This document shows positions 45,601-55,503 of a stretch of 64,000 nt of DNA, one piece after another. The notes under the pieces were generated by a model. It searched no databases. It had not been told where the DNA came from and saw only the letters and a list, made by a program, of their open reading frames with translations. This DNA comes from Rutstroemia sp. NJR-2017a BVV2 (Eukaryota > Ascomycota > Leotiomycetes > Helotiales > Rutstroemiaceae), in assembly GCA_002946415.1 (NCBI GenBank), contig NJPS01000074.1, forward strand, positions 186,001 through 250,000. The letters run 5' to 3'. Made by a program: the position numbers and the translations under genes. Each line of letters begins with the position of its first letter. Position 1 is the first letter of the stretch.

Positions 45601-46475
45601 TTGCTGGCGCGATTGGCAAGGCGCCAGACACTACAATCGACATTGAGGAGGATAAGTCTGTTAAAGAAGACTTGCAGCCCGGCCAATACACAACCCTTTG
45701 TCTGGAATGCAACCATACATGCCACGAGGACTGCCTATACCCTGACGACAGTGATAAGATTCATTGCGTAGCTATGGAGAACGGTAAATGCACCAGCTGC
45801 CCAGGACGTTGCTCTTGGGAAAAGCACCACAATTCCAAGTACAAAATCAAAATCGTAAAGGAGAAGAGGTCTATTGTGCCAATAGACTTGATAAAGCAAT
45901 GGAACTCCAACAACAATACCCTAGAGGGTGGTGTCTTGAGTGCTCTGGACAAATATGCAGAGCTGCAGAAGAACCTCACGACCGAGATGACGTCCCTGGC
46001 CGCGTTGACCGAAAAGTTGATGAGCATTGCGCTACTTCACGAGCCCGGCGCTCTTATTAAATATGTGGAGACGCTCATCGCAACCGCCCGCGCGTCTGAG
46101 AGAATTCCTCCGGAGCAGGTTGCCCAGTTGATCACGGCCAAGAACACGCTGCTCATCCTAGAGCAAGTCAAGAAACGAGGGCAAAGTTCGTCGCTCGACT
46201 CGCAGACACTGCTTGATGTGTTCGAGCGGGTAAAGACCGAGATGACACGCAGGAAGAACCTCGAGTCGGAGGAGCGGGTGAAAGAAGAGAAGAAACCATC
46301 TTCGCTGTACAATGATCTTCGCGACAAGCTTCCCGACTACGTGAAGGAGAAGGCTCCGGTATCGCTCTCTAATAGCGCCTTGTACCCTGAGAATTTGAGG
46401 TCTGTCGTCTTGCTGATCAAGCTCATGCTTTCGGATGGTACCATCGTGGCTGCCATCACTGCGCCGTCGACTTGA
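42690..46475 (+). CDS. Stonustoxin-like (SNTX) N-terminus fused to FN3, TRAFAC-type GTPase and Cys/His-rich module
   Basis: A single exon, 1,261 residues from the ATG at 42690; in-frame sequence upstream lacks an ATG. The start (RPALGQDVQLGMLYDVRTS) closely resembles the first strand of stonustoxin/verrucotoxin subunits, whose N-terminal domain has a MACPF/perforin-like fold. An SNTX-type helical and thioredoxin-like region follows to about 515, with an acidic loop (DNEDEDDEDDEEW). An FN3-like domain spans about 517-625. The GTPase has P-loop GASGHGKST (722-730) and DTPGYADTRG (from D789), like AIG1/septin-type immune GTPases. Residues 1004-1041 hold eight Cys (CLECNHTCHEDC ... CTSCPGRC) followed by SWEKHHN, a likely zinc site. 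The C-terminus is helical and charged. There is no signal peptide, so it should act inside the cell. Role as an immune or incompatibility effector is inference; pore formation cannot be judged from sequence alone. Confidence 0.85.
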   Translation: MVGTFEVLHRPALGQDVQLGMLYDVRTSTLFGGISLWDNSTVNAVAQSDTSDKIQSAEYTFSTSVEESRKNASLDVEGSLELDLEMVKVSGSAKYLSDSKSSSHEARLDASYTIVRRTRRIPQETLVAMKYDAKLEDERFTHYVGEVIEGSSATVSIVKSITSEEESKEISGKLKVTLVGVPVVGSADIVYKNIENKDRENIKISYSGPLAESCTSWEDARRIAAEMPKKLKNQMNTLSYKLYPVDLVDSKARRLIRSIDNGLIDKTSAAIKNGKVAQVKLDELINRELYKKSFPSIKKQIINFRTAFLAGQTSFLTAARTLLPELRDGNTNANDKISELSKVLDLYQQRIDIAEEFIEKKNLEAEKLRITVEGLLVDGFQNYLEGLTPGSLVGAAQPRVLLSFGGNVINRLEHPLQKTVTQVGVVKDKPDNEDEDDEDDEEWFEDSGTVSSIRGACAALQSLRLRAPKEVIFGVASINKAFRPGGKKSVPTKVGDILLDMNSTIFIITGLLPKAPSAPRLTVKDQTITVSWDKERTLEQEQALPTTNYIIRYRSVPNPEKDSIFPRATPTDMFVEIICKPSDLSVPIFKTSLGSPLFDDCDYEITAATKTIVGLSEWSPPAVCRTSRLSSVSSEMIKFYEANKALLSTSTDKAATWDFDTTGARPSLYLGATTFLERKCTDTRYPKDVAVRVVDVAPEFQPELRAADITDADKTLTVVFTGASGHGKSTQINAFISYLFGAAVDDSARIMTIDDRASNQTASVTQFVTCYRIRPFSPLFRGKTLLVIDTPGYADTRGVQRDNFVTAAMKDLFGTIKHVNAIVMTCKANETRTTLLEPVTTFIFQLFAKNVRSCLRTVYTFSDGGATPAQGCLKELHWPVENGEIDVNNSAFTIVIDKNESSKMRDLWAQSMKGQVLLMAALLIMPAVTTKESSEVTSQRIALEQKCRMAEKKIYETADDARQLIAQLEALAGAIGKAPDTTIDIEEDKSVKEDLQPGQYTTLCLECNHTCHEDCLYPDDSDKIHCVAMENGKCTSCPGRCSWEKHHNSKYKIKIVKEKRSIVPIDLIKQWNSNNNTLEGGVLSALDKYAELQKNLTTEMTSLAALTEKLMSIALLHEPGALIKYVETLIATARASERIPPEQVAQLITAKNTLLILEQVKKRGQSSSLDSQTLLDVFERVKTEMTRRKNLESEERVKEEKKPSSLYNDLRDKLPDYVKEKAPVSLSNSALYPENLRSVVLLIKLMLSDGTIVAAITAPST

Positions 46476-47860
46476 TCTGTGGCTGGTTTGGTAGGAAATT
46501 GACGAGAATCTCTCTTTATGTAGATGAATACTATTTGGACAACCCCGTTTAGACTTGAACCACCTGCAATTGTGAAAAATAAGACTGTGTCAGTGGGCCC
46601 TAAAATCATCGGCAGATCGTGATAGGATGATTAAGTGGTGTTTTTGGTGTTCAATTGCGTGAGGAATATAATCTATCAGCATAGAGCCGCTGGCACCGTG
46701 CCTACGAAGTCACTCGTGACGAAGCAGCCCTCAAGACAGCGCCCTGCATGACGAGTGTAGTCTGGCGGAACGTGTTCAAGTGCGCGTGCGGCGGGAGCAG
46801 CCGCATCGTACCGGGACTAGGTGGCGCATCCAGCGACTCAGCGAGAACGAGACCAGAGGAGCGTTTCGATGGCTGGCTGAGATATGCTTAAGGTTTCGCC
46901 TTGGTTATTCCACCAAATCGTTCGACATCCACACTGCAGTACGGTTCCTTGCCCGCAGAGTCTACGGCCGCGCTATTACCATGTAGCACGTAGCTGAGGA
47001 TGGGGCTGAAATCACCAGGCATCCAGTCAATGTCGGCCATCGAGATAAATCCAATATCCCTCATTGGTTGTTGTGGTCGGAATAAAAACGGCACTGGAGA
47101 ACAGCGTAACTATATAAGAGCTATGTTCGCGTGGAATACCAGACTCGAGTTCATATAATGTGACGGCGCTAGCTAAGCGAACCACTCAGAGCGCTGAGAT
47201 ATGTCATGTGCTGGTCATGTGCTGCTACCCAACCCTACCTCCACTGGACTCCAGTAACTGAGAATTGCTTCCATATAATAGAGACGGGAAGATACCTACT
47301 GTTTTCGAGCTGCCCTCTGAGCGTTATACGAAATACAAGGTAGCTAATCCGGCACCGTCGAACTCTGGCTTCCGAGCCTATTTCTTTCGCTAGCACGTAT
47401 GTTGTTGGTTTTCTTTCATTGGCACTTAGGTTAGTCACTTAGGGTGTTGGTTTCCATCGGGCCCGTTCCAAAAAGAGGTAGGTGATCGGAGAAGCAAGCG
47501 ATAATTCCGCCCATCTCCCTTCCACTGTCGTGGTCCCTCTCAAGCTCTTTCCCATGAGTAAAAGTCTTTAGTTGACATGGCGAGAAACACGAACAACCAC
47601 TCGGTCGGGAATGTGTTTCAATGAGCTATGGAAGAGAGTACAGGAAAACAATCAATGAGGGCATTCAGAGAATTAGTTAGTACCATGTAGTATAGGAGAG
47701 TCCGAGAGCTGGTCTATTTAATGGCCACTCCAGAACCGTACCTTAGAAGAATCAGACTTAACCGAACACAGCATTTAACTATCTATTAAAAGCACAGCTG
47801 GTGAAAAAGCGCCATAAACTTCCTCTGCCAATATTGCAGCCAAAGGGAGCGATCTAGCAT
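46476..47860. other. Intergenic region
   Basis: 1.4 kb between the SNTX-GTPase stop and the end of the M3 peptidase pseudogene. No exon is supported. It contains small repeats (GTCATGTGCTG twice near 47,210). Confidence 0.4.
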
Positions 47861-50122
47861 TCAGGATGCTGTTTCAGAACAGCCCAATTCCCGATAGAAG
47901 GCACCTGAGTTTGGCTTTCGACCCAAGTAGTCTTCCAGCATTTTCATCTCATCTATGCTCCCACCGTTTTCTAGCACCATGCGTCGGTATCGACGGCCCT
48001 CTGTAGCATCCATCGGATTGGATTTGAAGAATGTGTCAAAGATGTCCAGTGAGTACACTTGCGAGCTTTGCAAACATCGGTGGAATTTCTGTCTAGAAGA
48101 GAACGAAATACTCACCAATAAATTCCCTGCATCATTATCGCCTGCCAGTTGCCTAAATGTCACTTCATGATGGCCCCACTCATCGCCGTCGTCTTGGGAG
48201 TCCGGCCCCTCGGTTGGCATAATATCACTTCGAAGTGTATTCCAGACCTTCGACGGATTCAACTTTGCTGCCGCCTCGGAAGAGTCGGGTTGATGAACCG
48301 TCATATCGAAGATAGCGACATGCAACGTAGTCAGACAAAAGATAGCACTATTGACATTTTTGGTTCGAATCAAGTTCTGTATCATGTCATCCGAAATTTG
48401 CTGTGGTGGCTGTGAAGTTTTTGAATTTTTCTCGGCCTGCCCATCCTTCCACACCTGGAAGTATTCTGGCGACAGTGTCGAGTAATGTTGGCTGAGTGAT
48501 TTCAAAGGTCCAGGCAACCAGCACTAATTCTCGAGCAACTGGCTAGGTGCTTCAAAGAAATCCTGAACACACATGGTGCCGTGGTACCTCGCAAATTTTG
48601 TTTTACCAACGAGATCATGGATGCCGTGACCCAGCTCATGGAATAGCACTACCACTTCGTCATGTTTGAGTAAACTAGGTTTCGTGGCAGTTGGCTTAGA
48701 GAAGTTGCATACTAACGCTGTCGCGGGGTAGCTTCGCTGACCATCTGCGTCAACAAATCCCTAAAAATGTCAGTGTCTGTCATATGTTTGGTAACAGCAC
48801 AGTGCGCTTATTGTTCGTAGATTAAAATTTGCGGCGTGTCCAAATTTGCCTTGTCTAGGATGAAGATCAAGGTACAAATACCCAAGAAACTCACCGTCAC
48901 TACCTGCATCCCAAGCAGAGAAAACTTGAACATCTGGATGCCAAACGATATCGTTACCATTACCAGTTTCCGCCAGCTCGTCTCTAGCCTTGCCTTCGAT
49001 CTTAACGAATTCCATACCAAACAACTTCTCGAACATCTCAAGCATAAGCTGAATCGTAACATTCAGGGGAAAGTACTCCGAAATTTCCTGTGCGTCAAGG
49101 GAAAATTCCTTCAGTAACATGAGTCTCTGGTAGAATTTATCGTCCCACATGTAGTAGTGTCTATCGAATGACTCCCCTCGAGACTCCAGCTCTATCTTTT
49201 TGAGCCCCTTCAACTTCTCAACTTCTTGCAGACCATTAATTCTCAAATTTGATCTTAAGTCTGAGAGGAAGGTATTGTCCGTTTCGGGAGACTTGATCAT
49301 TTTCTCTTCCAAGCGAAACGCCGCATGATTCGAATATCCGAGTAGACGAGCAGCTTCGTCGCGAAGAACCAAGGCTTCCTTGAGTAAAGGCACGTTTTGC
49401 TTGACTTTTTTCGCATTGGCAATCAAAATTTGCCTTCTGGTGTCGCCATTTATGGCATGTCGAAGGACTGTAGTGACATCAGGGAACTTAAAAGTCACTC
49501 GTAGCTGACCAGAATTGTCGTCTTCACCACGCTCAAAACCCAAAATATCATCCCCCGGGACACCTTCTAGCTGCTTTTGAGAAAACCAGATTCCTCCTTT
49601 CTCATCAATTAAATTTTTCCGGAATTCAATAGTGATCCGGCCGAGTCGCTTTTTGATCTCCTTGAAGCGCTCTTTCTTCTCCGCAGGGAGTCCTAGCCCG
49701 TTTCGAACATAATTGCTCTTCTCTTTCTCAAGGAAGTGACGAGATTGTGGCTCAAGATCTTCGTTTTTGGCCGATACTGCTTCGATAAGTTTAAAGATGT
49801 CTTCTCTCATCGCTGTCTCAATTGAAAAGTCTTTGAACAGACCCTCAACTTGTCTAGATGCTGCGCGAAGCTCTTCATTTGGCGAGAGATGTTGATAAAA
49901 CTCCAGAACATGCGCTTCCTTTTGCCCGATGTTCTCGTCACGGGCCAGTAGCAGGAGAGTATTCGCGAACGTCGCCGTAGAGGGGTCAACACTTTCGATA
50001 ACCGAGGTCTGGATCTTGCGAGATTGGTCAAGCAATCGTTTTGCATCCTCCAAGATGCAGAGGGGTTCCGTCGTGAAAAGTGGAGGTGCCTAGGGGGGCT
50101 TTCTCACGGTGCGGGTCGCCAT
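47861..50122 (-). pseudogene. PRD1: Saccharolysin-type M3 metallopeptidase (thimet oligopeptidase family), disrupted
   Basis: Cytosolic zinc oligopeptidase by homology. From the ATG at 50122 the frame reads MATRTVRKPP, then TAG (50092-50090) where the family has Gln, then APPLFT and an intact stretch of over 400 residues to HAANFNLR (about 48805). An intron with a good branch and acceptor (CTGAC, TTTTTAG) precedes GFVDADGQRSYPATALVC, but no GT donor is found at the expected junction. The zinc site HELGH is intact (48640-48626). After EAPSQLLEN a second TAG (48526-48524) replaces the invariant Trp of ENWCW. The frame then continues to the stop, and near DAGNLL the last intron cannot be joined cleanly. 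The C-terminal GGSIDEMKMLEDYLGRKPNS is conserved. Long open frames show recent decay. Both TAGs are C-to-T changes in CpA context on one strand or the other, as in RIP. Confidence 0.85.
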
Positions 50123-51518
50123 GTTTTCAAATGAAAATATCAAGCCAGAGTGAGGATCTTGACGCAGAATTTTTCCATCAATCTGACTTGTGTAGATGTT
50201 CCCCCAATCGCAGGATGCTCAGAAGCAAGGTGGAAGGAGGCATATTGGAGTCCGTGGCAGATCCTGGCCGTATTCGAACAACCAACTGTTGGAAGTTCGC
50301 AAATTGCTTAGTAAGGGATAACCTTACTGTAATCGTACTCGCTTGGGTGCACAGGGGCCTAGTTTCTGCTGGTGCGCCTGTTTCCAGTCGAGGTCGAAAG
50401 CAAAGACCGAAAGCTCATTACTACTTGCTCTTTCAATCTGAGGAAAGCGTTCAGTCCTACGGCTTGTTAACGCCAAGAATCCCAGATACACAGCAGAAGT
50501 AGCCCAAGTCTTGTTTCTGTCTCGCCCGCCGATGACATTCTGCATGCCACTGGAACGGAAGCAACGACACAATACATCTTATTGATCTGGGTGATGTCGA
50601 AGAGTAGTTAGCTCAACTCTTCCTTTGAACCCCACTTGGAATCATAAACCCACACCTCCAATAGTACTATGAGTTCTTGAAGACGAGACACCATCCACCT
50701 GCATTCTGGCAACGCGAGCTTAATATTTTCCCAGGCGGAGCACGTGAAATTGAGATTTCTCGTGTGAATGAGTCGTATCGTATCAAAGGCCCAACTGCAG
50801 CTGCTTGATCGGATCCTACGTAGGTGGGAGATAAGAGACTGTTTGTTTGTATAAGAAAGGACTGACTTAACAATGAGCACACGTTTCTCTGAAAAATCAG
50901 CTTATATATATGTATATACTTCTTCATTTCCCTATCCCGGACTTCCCCCCGCCCGCCCCCAAGACCTCTCCCAGCTTACCTCACACCCACCCACTCACCC
51001 ACCCTTTTCCCTCACCGCAAGTTCCCAACATCCATGCTAGACTTAGCAAAAACTACACACTGAGCTTAGCATAAGTCCAATTCTGGGAGAGAGAATCTGC
51101 AAAATCTTGACGATGATATGGCTCGCAGTGGAAGTTGCAGCCATGGTACTAGAAGATATTTGGTTAGCTTCCGGATACGACGGACGGGACGATAGCATGA
51201 GAGCAGAGTGCACGTCATGCAGGCTGAAATGGGGTGAGCTCAGTCTTGGTTATTGTAAATGGTACTTCAAGAGGGTTATCCTTTTCCAAATCACTGCCTC
51301 ATGTTAGTGGAAATTGAGAGTCTATTCTAAGGGTGTGGTGATGATTGTTATTTGAAATTCTGTAGCATTTCTTCGTTCTAGATATCGAAAAAGAATCTGT
51401 CTCGTTTCGCACACCATGTAGCCATATCTATCGGACCACGATTCCGAATCATCCATCTATCTTCACATCCATATATCCTTCCATCCAAATCTAAATATCC
51501 CATAGCCCCCAACCAAAT
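50123..51518. other. Intergenic region
   Basis: 1.4 kb between the pseudogene start and the AMMECR1-domain gene end. No supported exon or RNA gene. A pyrimidine-rich stretch (CCCCCCGCCCGCCCCC near 50945) is visible. Confidence 0.35.
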
Positions 51519-52454
51519 CTATTTCCCCCCCTGCTTTATCACCCACTTCCTCCACTCCGCATACTCCTCCCACTCCACGCTTTCCTTCCTCCCCTGAAAC
51601 CGCACCACCTTCAAATCCCCCACCTCTCTCCACTTCTCCGTCCTCCCTCTCCACCCCGCCTTCCGCATACAACTCACCACCGTCTCCTCCTTATCCCATC
51701 CTTGTTCGACCGCCACATCCGGCAAATAACATGCCTCGTATCTATTGCTTCTATAATAAAACGTCAAGGTAATACCATGGACCCCCAATTCCCAGTCCAG
51801 CGGCTGCGAACACGTCTCGAAATCGGTGAGAAGCGTAACGCAGACTTCGAGACGGGGGAGCTCGCTTTTCGAGATAGGAGGGAAGCGGTCGTCTTCGAAT
51901 GCGGATTTGAGCGTGTAAGAGGCGAGCCCCGAGCTGATGGGTCTGGGGTGGAAGGTCCCGATGCAGCCGCGGAGGTGGCGGTTGTGCGGGGAGCTGGGGT
52001 GCAACGTGTTGAAGGTTATGAAGAGGGGGGTTTGGGTTAGGTTGGAGGAGGTGGATTGGGGTTGGCTGGAGCGGTTCGGAGATACGCCGATGGGGGTGAA
52101 TGACGTCGTGGATGACGAAGGCGTGGTATTTGACGTGTCTGCTGAATTTGCAGACGAGGTAGTGCTGCTTGAGGAGGGGGTACTTGTGCCAGAAGAGGAG
52201 CGGGTGATGCGTTGGAGACTGGGATTTCGTAGTGACGTGGGTTTGTTAGGATGTTCGGATTCGGCGGAGGGAGAAGAGAGTTCTTCGGCGCCTGAGAGGT
52301 TCTTATCATTATCGTCGTCATCATCGTTGAGTTCGAGACCTTTGGGGTAGGTAGCCCATGATTGTTGGACTTCAGATAAGGTCATAGGAGGGCGATTTTC
52401 GATGTGGGCGCTGAGGGTTTCGAAACAGTAGAGGCAATGTTCTACTGTCGCCAT
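51519..52454 (-). CDS. AMMECR1-domain protein
   Basis: An intronless frame of 311 residues from the ATG at 52454 (MATVEHCLYCFETLSAH). The AMMECR1 domain carries the family signature RGCIGTF (HLRGCIGTFHPRPI, about residue 160) and the downstream SAFEDDRFPPI, CVTLLTDFE, HGITLTF and VVEQGWDKEET-like elements. A Ser/Thr-rich low-complexity insertion of about 90 residues (about 55-145) separates the first helix from the core; fungal members often have it. The family is universally conserved; its biochemical activity is not established, and the CIGTF loop is thought to be a ligand or catalytic site. All core elements are present, so the protein should be intact. Confidence 0.92.
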   Translation of the reverse strand: MATVEHCLYCFETLSAHIENRPPMTLSEVQQSWATYPKGLELNDDDDDNDKNLSGAEELSSPSAESEHPNKPTSLRNPSLQRITRSSSGTSTPSSSSTTSSANSADTSNTTPSSSTTSFTPIGVSPNRSSQPQSTSSNLTQTPLFITFNTLHPSSPHNRHLRGCIGTFHPRPISSGLASYTLKSAFEDDRFPPISKSELPRLEVCVTLLTDFETCSQPLDWELGVHGITLTFYYRSNRYEACYLPDVAVEQGWDKEETVVSCMRKAGWRGRTEKWREVGDLKVVRFQGRKESVEWEEYAEWRKWVIKQGGK

Positions 52455-54455
52455 TTTGTTTCGTTCCTAAGCTGTCTCGGAAATGCGATTGATAAGATGT
52501 GATGTGACAGGATCCTCCGCCTTTTCCGAACAAGTAGATGGATGGAAGAGAGAATGATGGGGAGATAGATGAGAGAGGGGTAGATGAAAGGGAGATTGAT
52601 AGGGAGGTAGATGAAAGAGAGTATGTGATGGAGAGGTTGATGGTTTTTGAGAATAAAGTGGTAAATTTGAGGTTGAGAGGCAGAAGCAAGGTTGTTCGGA
52701 AGCATAGATAATGGATGGCGGGGTAAAGTCCAGTACGTACGATTACGAGTGACGAGTGACGAATGATCGACGGATCCGTGCAGGTACGAATATGGAGTAC
52801 ATAAAATTGCATAATTTATTTACTATGTAAGTGAGGCTATGCATAAAATTTATGCAATTTATAAGGACAATCTGCGAGCAACACCATTTTACAACTGATA
52901 TACCAAGTACCAGGACGAGTAAATGGGTAAAATCAGAGAAAATAAGTGAGAATGGAAAGAGATGAGGTAACAGTTAAGAAGTACGAGACGGGATCGACTC
53001 GAACAGCTAACAAGAAATTCACAGCAGTAGGACTTCTTTGACTACTTCCCTCAAAGACCATCTAACATCGAACACCCTCTGCCACAGCAGCAGTAGGTGC
53101 AAATAATATATTAACTCGACAGCCCAAAGGATGTAACTTGTAATACTTATATCCCTCTTAAGTACACCGATTTAGAGAACCGAACAGCGGAAATCTATTG
53201 AACTGTTTTTTGTTCAAATATCTCGAAAATGGGATTATTGTTAAATTATTGAGTTCGTTGATTGTTAACGAATTATTGCACCTACTGTAAGCCGACACCT
53301 TCATCACCAAGCTTTCACAACATCCTCAAAACCATCACAAATCACCACAAAAGCCACCCACGACAAAGCTGTAAAGAAGCTCAATCCATATAACAGTTAT
53401 CTACATCACCTACCACCACATTACCCACTCCATACCTACCCAACAGCCCATTCCCCTCCTCATCTCCTCTCATTTCCCCCAACCCAAACCCCAACACCCA
53501 ACCCCAAACCCAACCCGCTTAACACAAAAAGACCATCAGTTCATCCCCCTTTCCATCCCCATCCCCTTCTACAAACACCACATCTTGCGCCCCAGGCCCG
53601 GATATCCACATTCCCGAACAACCCGAAACCGATTCCGTATCAATTCCTTGGAAGCCTCATTTCCATTTCCATTTCCATTTTCTTTTTCCCTCCTATCAAA
53701 CCAGTAAGAAAAGATCCCTTAACCCCATCCCATTCATCTCGTCATACAGATGTCCAGTACAACAACTCGCTTCGCTTCACCTCATCCCCGTTTCACCCCC
53801 CTGCTCCGCAACGCTTATCCCGCATAAGCACTTCACATCACACACGCACCGTCGCAAGTATCGGTGATCGCTGTTGCTTACTTCTTCATTCTCTCCATCA
53901 TTTGATTTTTTAACTGGACATTCCGATTTGAGTTCTAGACTTCTGTTCTGGGCTCCTGCAGATCTCAGGGCTGGACATGTCGCTGGAGTGCTAGATATCG
54001 GATGGTTTCTCTTCCTGTTTCGGATGCTTGACCCTGTGTTTACTCTTTTCTATGTATGTATGTATGGCTGAACATAATCCGGTTCCTCACCATCCGAATG
54101 AATGAATAAACGGATGGAAAGACTGCGGGTGGCGCAGTGATGTGATGTCGTATTGTATCAAGAACCCTTCGGGTTTTGTTACTTGCTTTGATACAGAGGC
54201 GGATGCAAGCTGAACGTTGTCTTGTCCTGTCATATCAGATCAGATCAGATCATCATAGCATGGATGGTTTTTGTAAATCTTGTATATAAGTGTCTGGAAT
54301 CTCATCTCTTCAGTTGTCCTGTTCAACTACTTCTTCATCTCAACTCTCAGATTCTATTCTTGCATATCATATATAAAACTTGTCGCCGGACGACTTCTAT
54401 TTCTACATCTACAGTCATTCATTTTCTTCGGAAACCGAAAAACAAATCAGCAAAT
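52455..54455. other. Intergenic region
   Basis: 2 kb between the divergent AMMECR1-domain gene and the small secreted protein gene. It contains simple runs such as TTTCCATTTCCATTTCC near 53660 and GGGAGATAGATGAGAGAGG-type purine repeats near 52560. No exon is supported. Confidence 0.4.
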
Positions 54456-54839
54456 ATGCAGTTCCAACTCTTCGTTCTGGTTTCTTTGGTTGCGGTTGTG
54501 TGTGCGCGTATGTATTTCTTTTCTTCTATCACCTCCCATCCTCGCTCCCCTCTTCCCCCTCTCCCCACTCCAGCTCCCCCCTTCTACCCACCTCCTCCAC
54601 TCCCCACTGACAACCCAACCCGCAGAACCCCTCCTCCCCCGCCAAGACACCGCCCCCGCAGTCGACGCCTCCCTACCCTCCATGTCCAACGCCAACGGCG
54701 ACGTCGTGACGTTCGATAGCACGGGTGTTTATAAGGGTATGTGTTTTCTCCTTCATCTTCTCTCTTCCCTCTCTATACATGTATGAAATAAGAAAATCTA
54801 ACATCCTCACTTCTAGCTGCGACCGATTCTGGGTTGTAA
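54456..54839 (+). CDS. Small secreted protein (61 aa), three exons
   Basis: Three short exons (54456-54507, 54626-54736 and 54817-54839) join in one frame of 61 residues. Donors are GTATGT in both cases; acceptors are CGCAG and TTCTAG. The first 17 residues (MQFQLFVLVSLVAVVCA) are a textbook secretion signal. The mature part begins QPLLPRQDTAPAVD and ends KAATDSGL, with no Cys and a single Pro-Arg that could be a processing site. Phases match at both junctions. An alternative acceptor at 54573 would give a Pro/Arg-rich frame instead and is less likely. The family is not recognised. It may be a short secreted peptide or effector; the first exon/signal pattern is the strongest evidence. Confidence 0.65.
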
Positions 54840-55503
54840 AGCACTCCAATCATGAGATCAAGCCAGATGGCAGGAGTTTCAGTTCGGGTTTGAGTTGGAG
54901 ATGAGTGTGTGTTAATCACCCAAAGGGAGAGATGGACGAATGGAGGGAACATTGCATTAGATTTCTTGGCTGGTTTGGTGTATTTTGTCAGTTCTGGTGG
55001 TGAGAGGGATAGGGATGGATATGGAGGATGGATAAATTGAATATTCAAAATTGAGTTGTATTGAGGATGATACTAGTAGTAATGGATGAATAGATAAATG
55101 GAGAAAATGAAGGGATGAATATAATGAATCATATAATTTATAGATGTTTGGATGTTGATCTACTTATTTACTTACGGCTACGGCAGAGCGCTGTGGTGGA
55201 GTGTAATTTTATCAAGTGCGTCTATATAGAAGGTATGGTGAGGGTGACGCTCCGCTGGCTCTCCGAGGGCCACTGCCGTGGAGGCCGACTAGCTTCCTCC
55301 CCAGAGTTATAGCATCACTAAGATGTTTACTCGGAAAGGGGGGGGAAAGGAATACTGTGAGATCTTGATTGTTATATCTGGACGAGAGGAGAGAATTTTA
55401 GATCCAGAAAAGAACTCTTCCAGCCGTCCTCACTGCACACTCGCGTGATTTTTGCTCTTAACTTTCCTTCCCTTCCCTTTCTTCTACCTCACATCTCCCA
55501 CCA
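54840..55503. other. Intergenic 3' flanks
   Basis: 664 bp between convergent genes (secreted protein and PLP decarboxylase). AT-rich with GGATGGATAA-like repeats; no exon seen. Confidence 0.35.

Noticed and set aside
50250..50320. Possible T-loop-like sequence (TTCGAA) suggesting a tRNA
   Set aside because: No matching acceptor, D-arm or anticodon stem could be folded around it.
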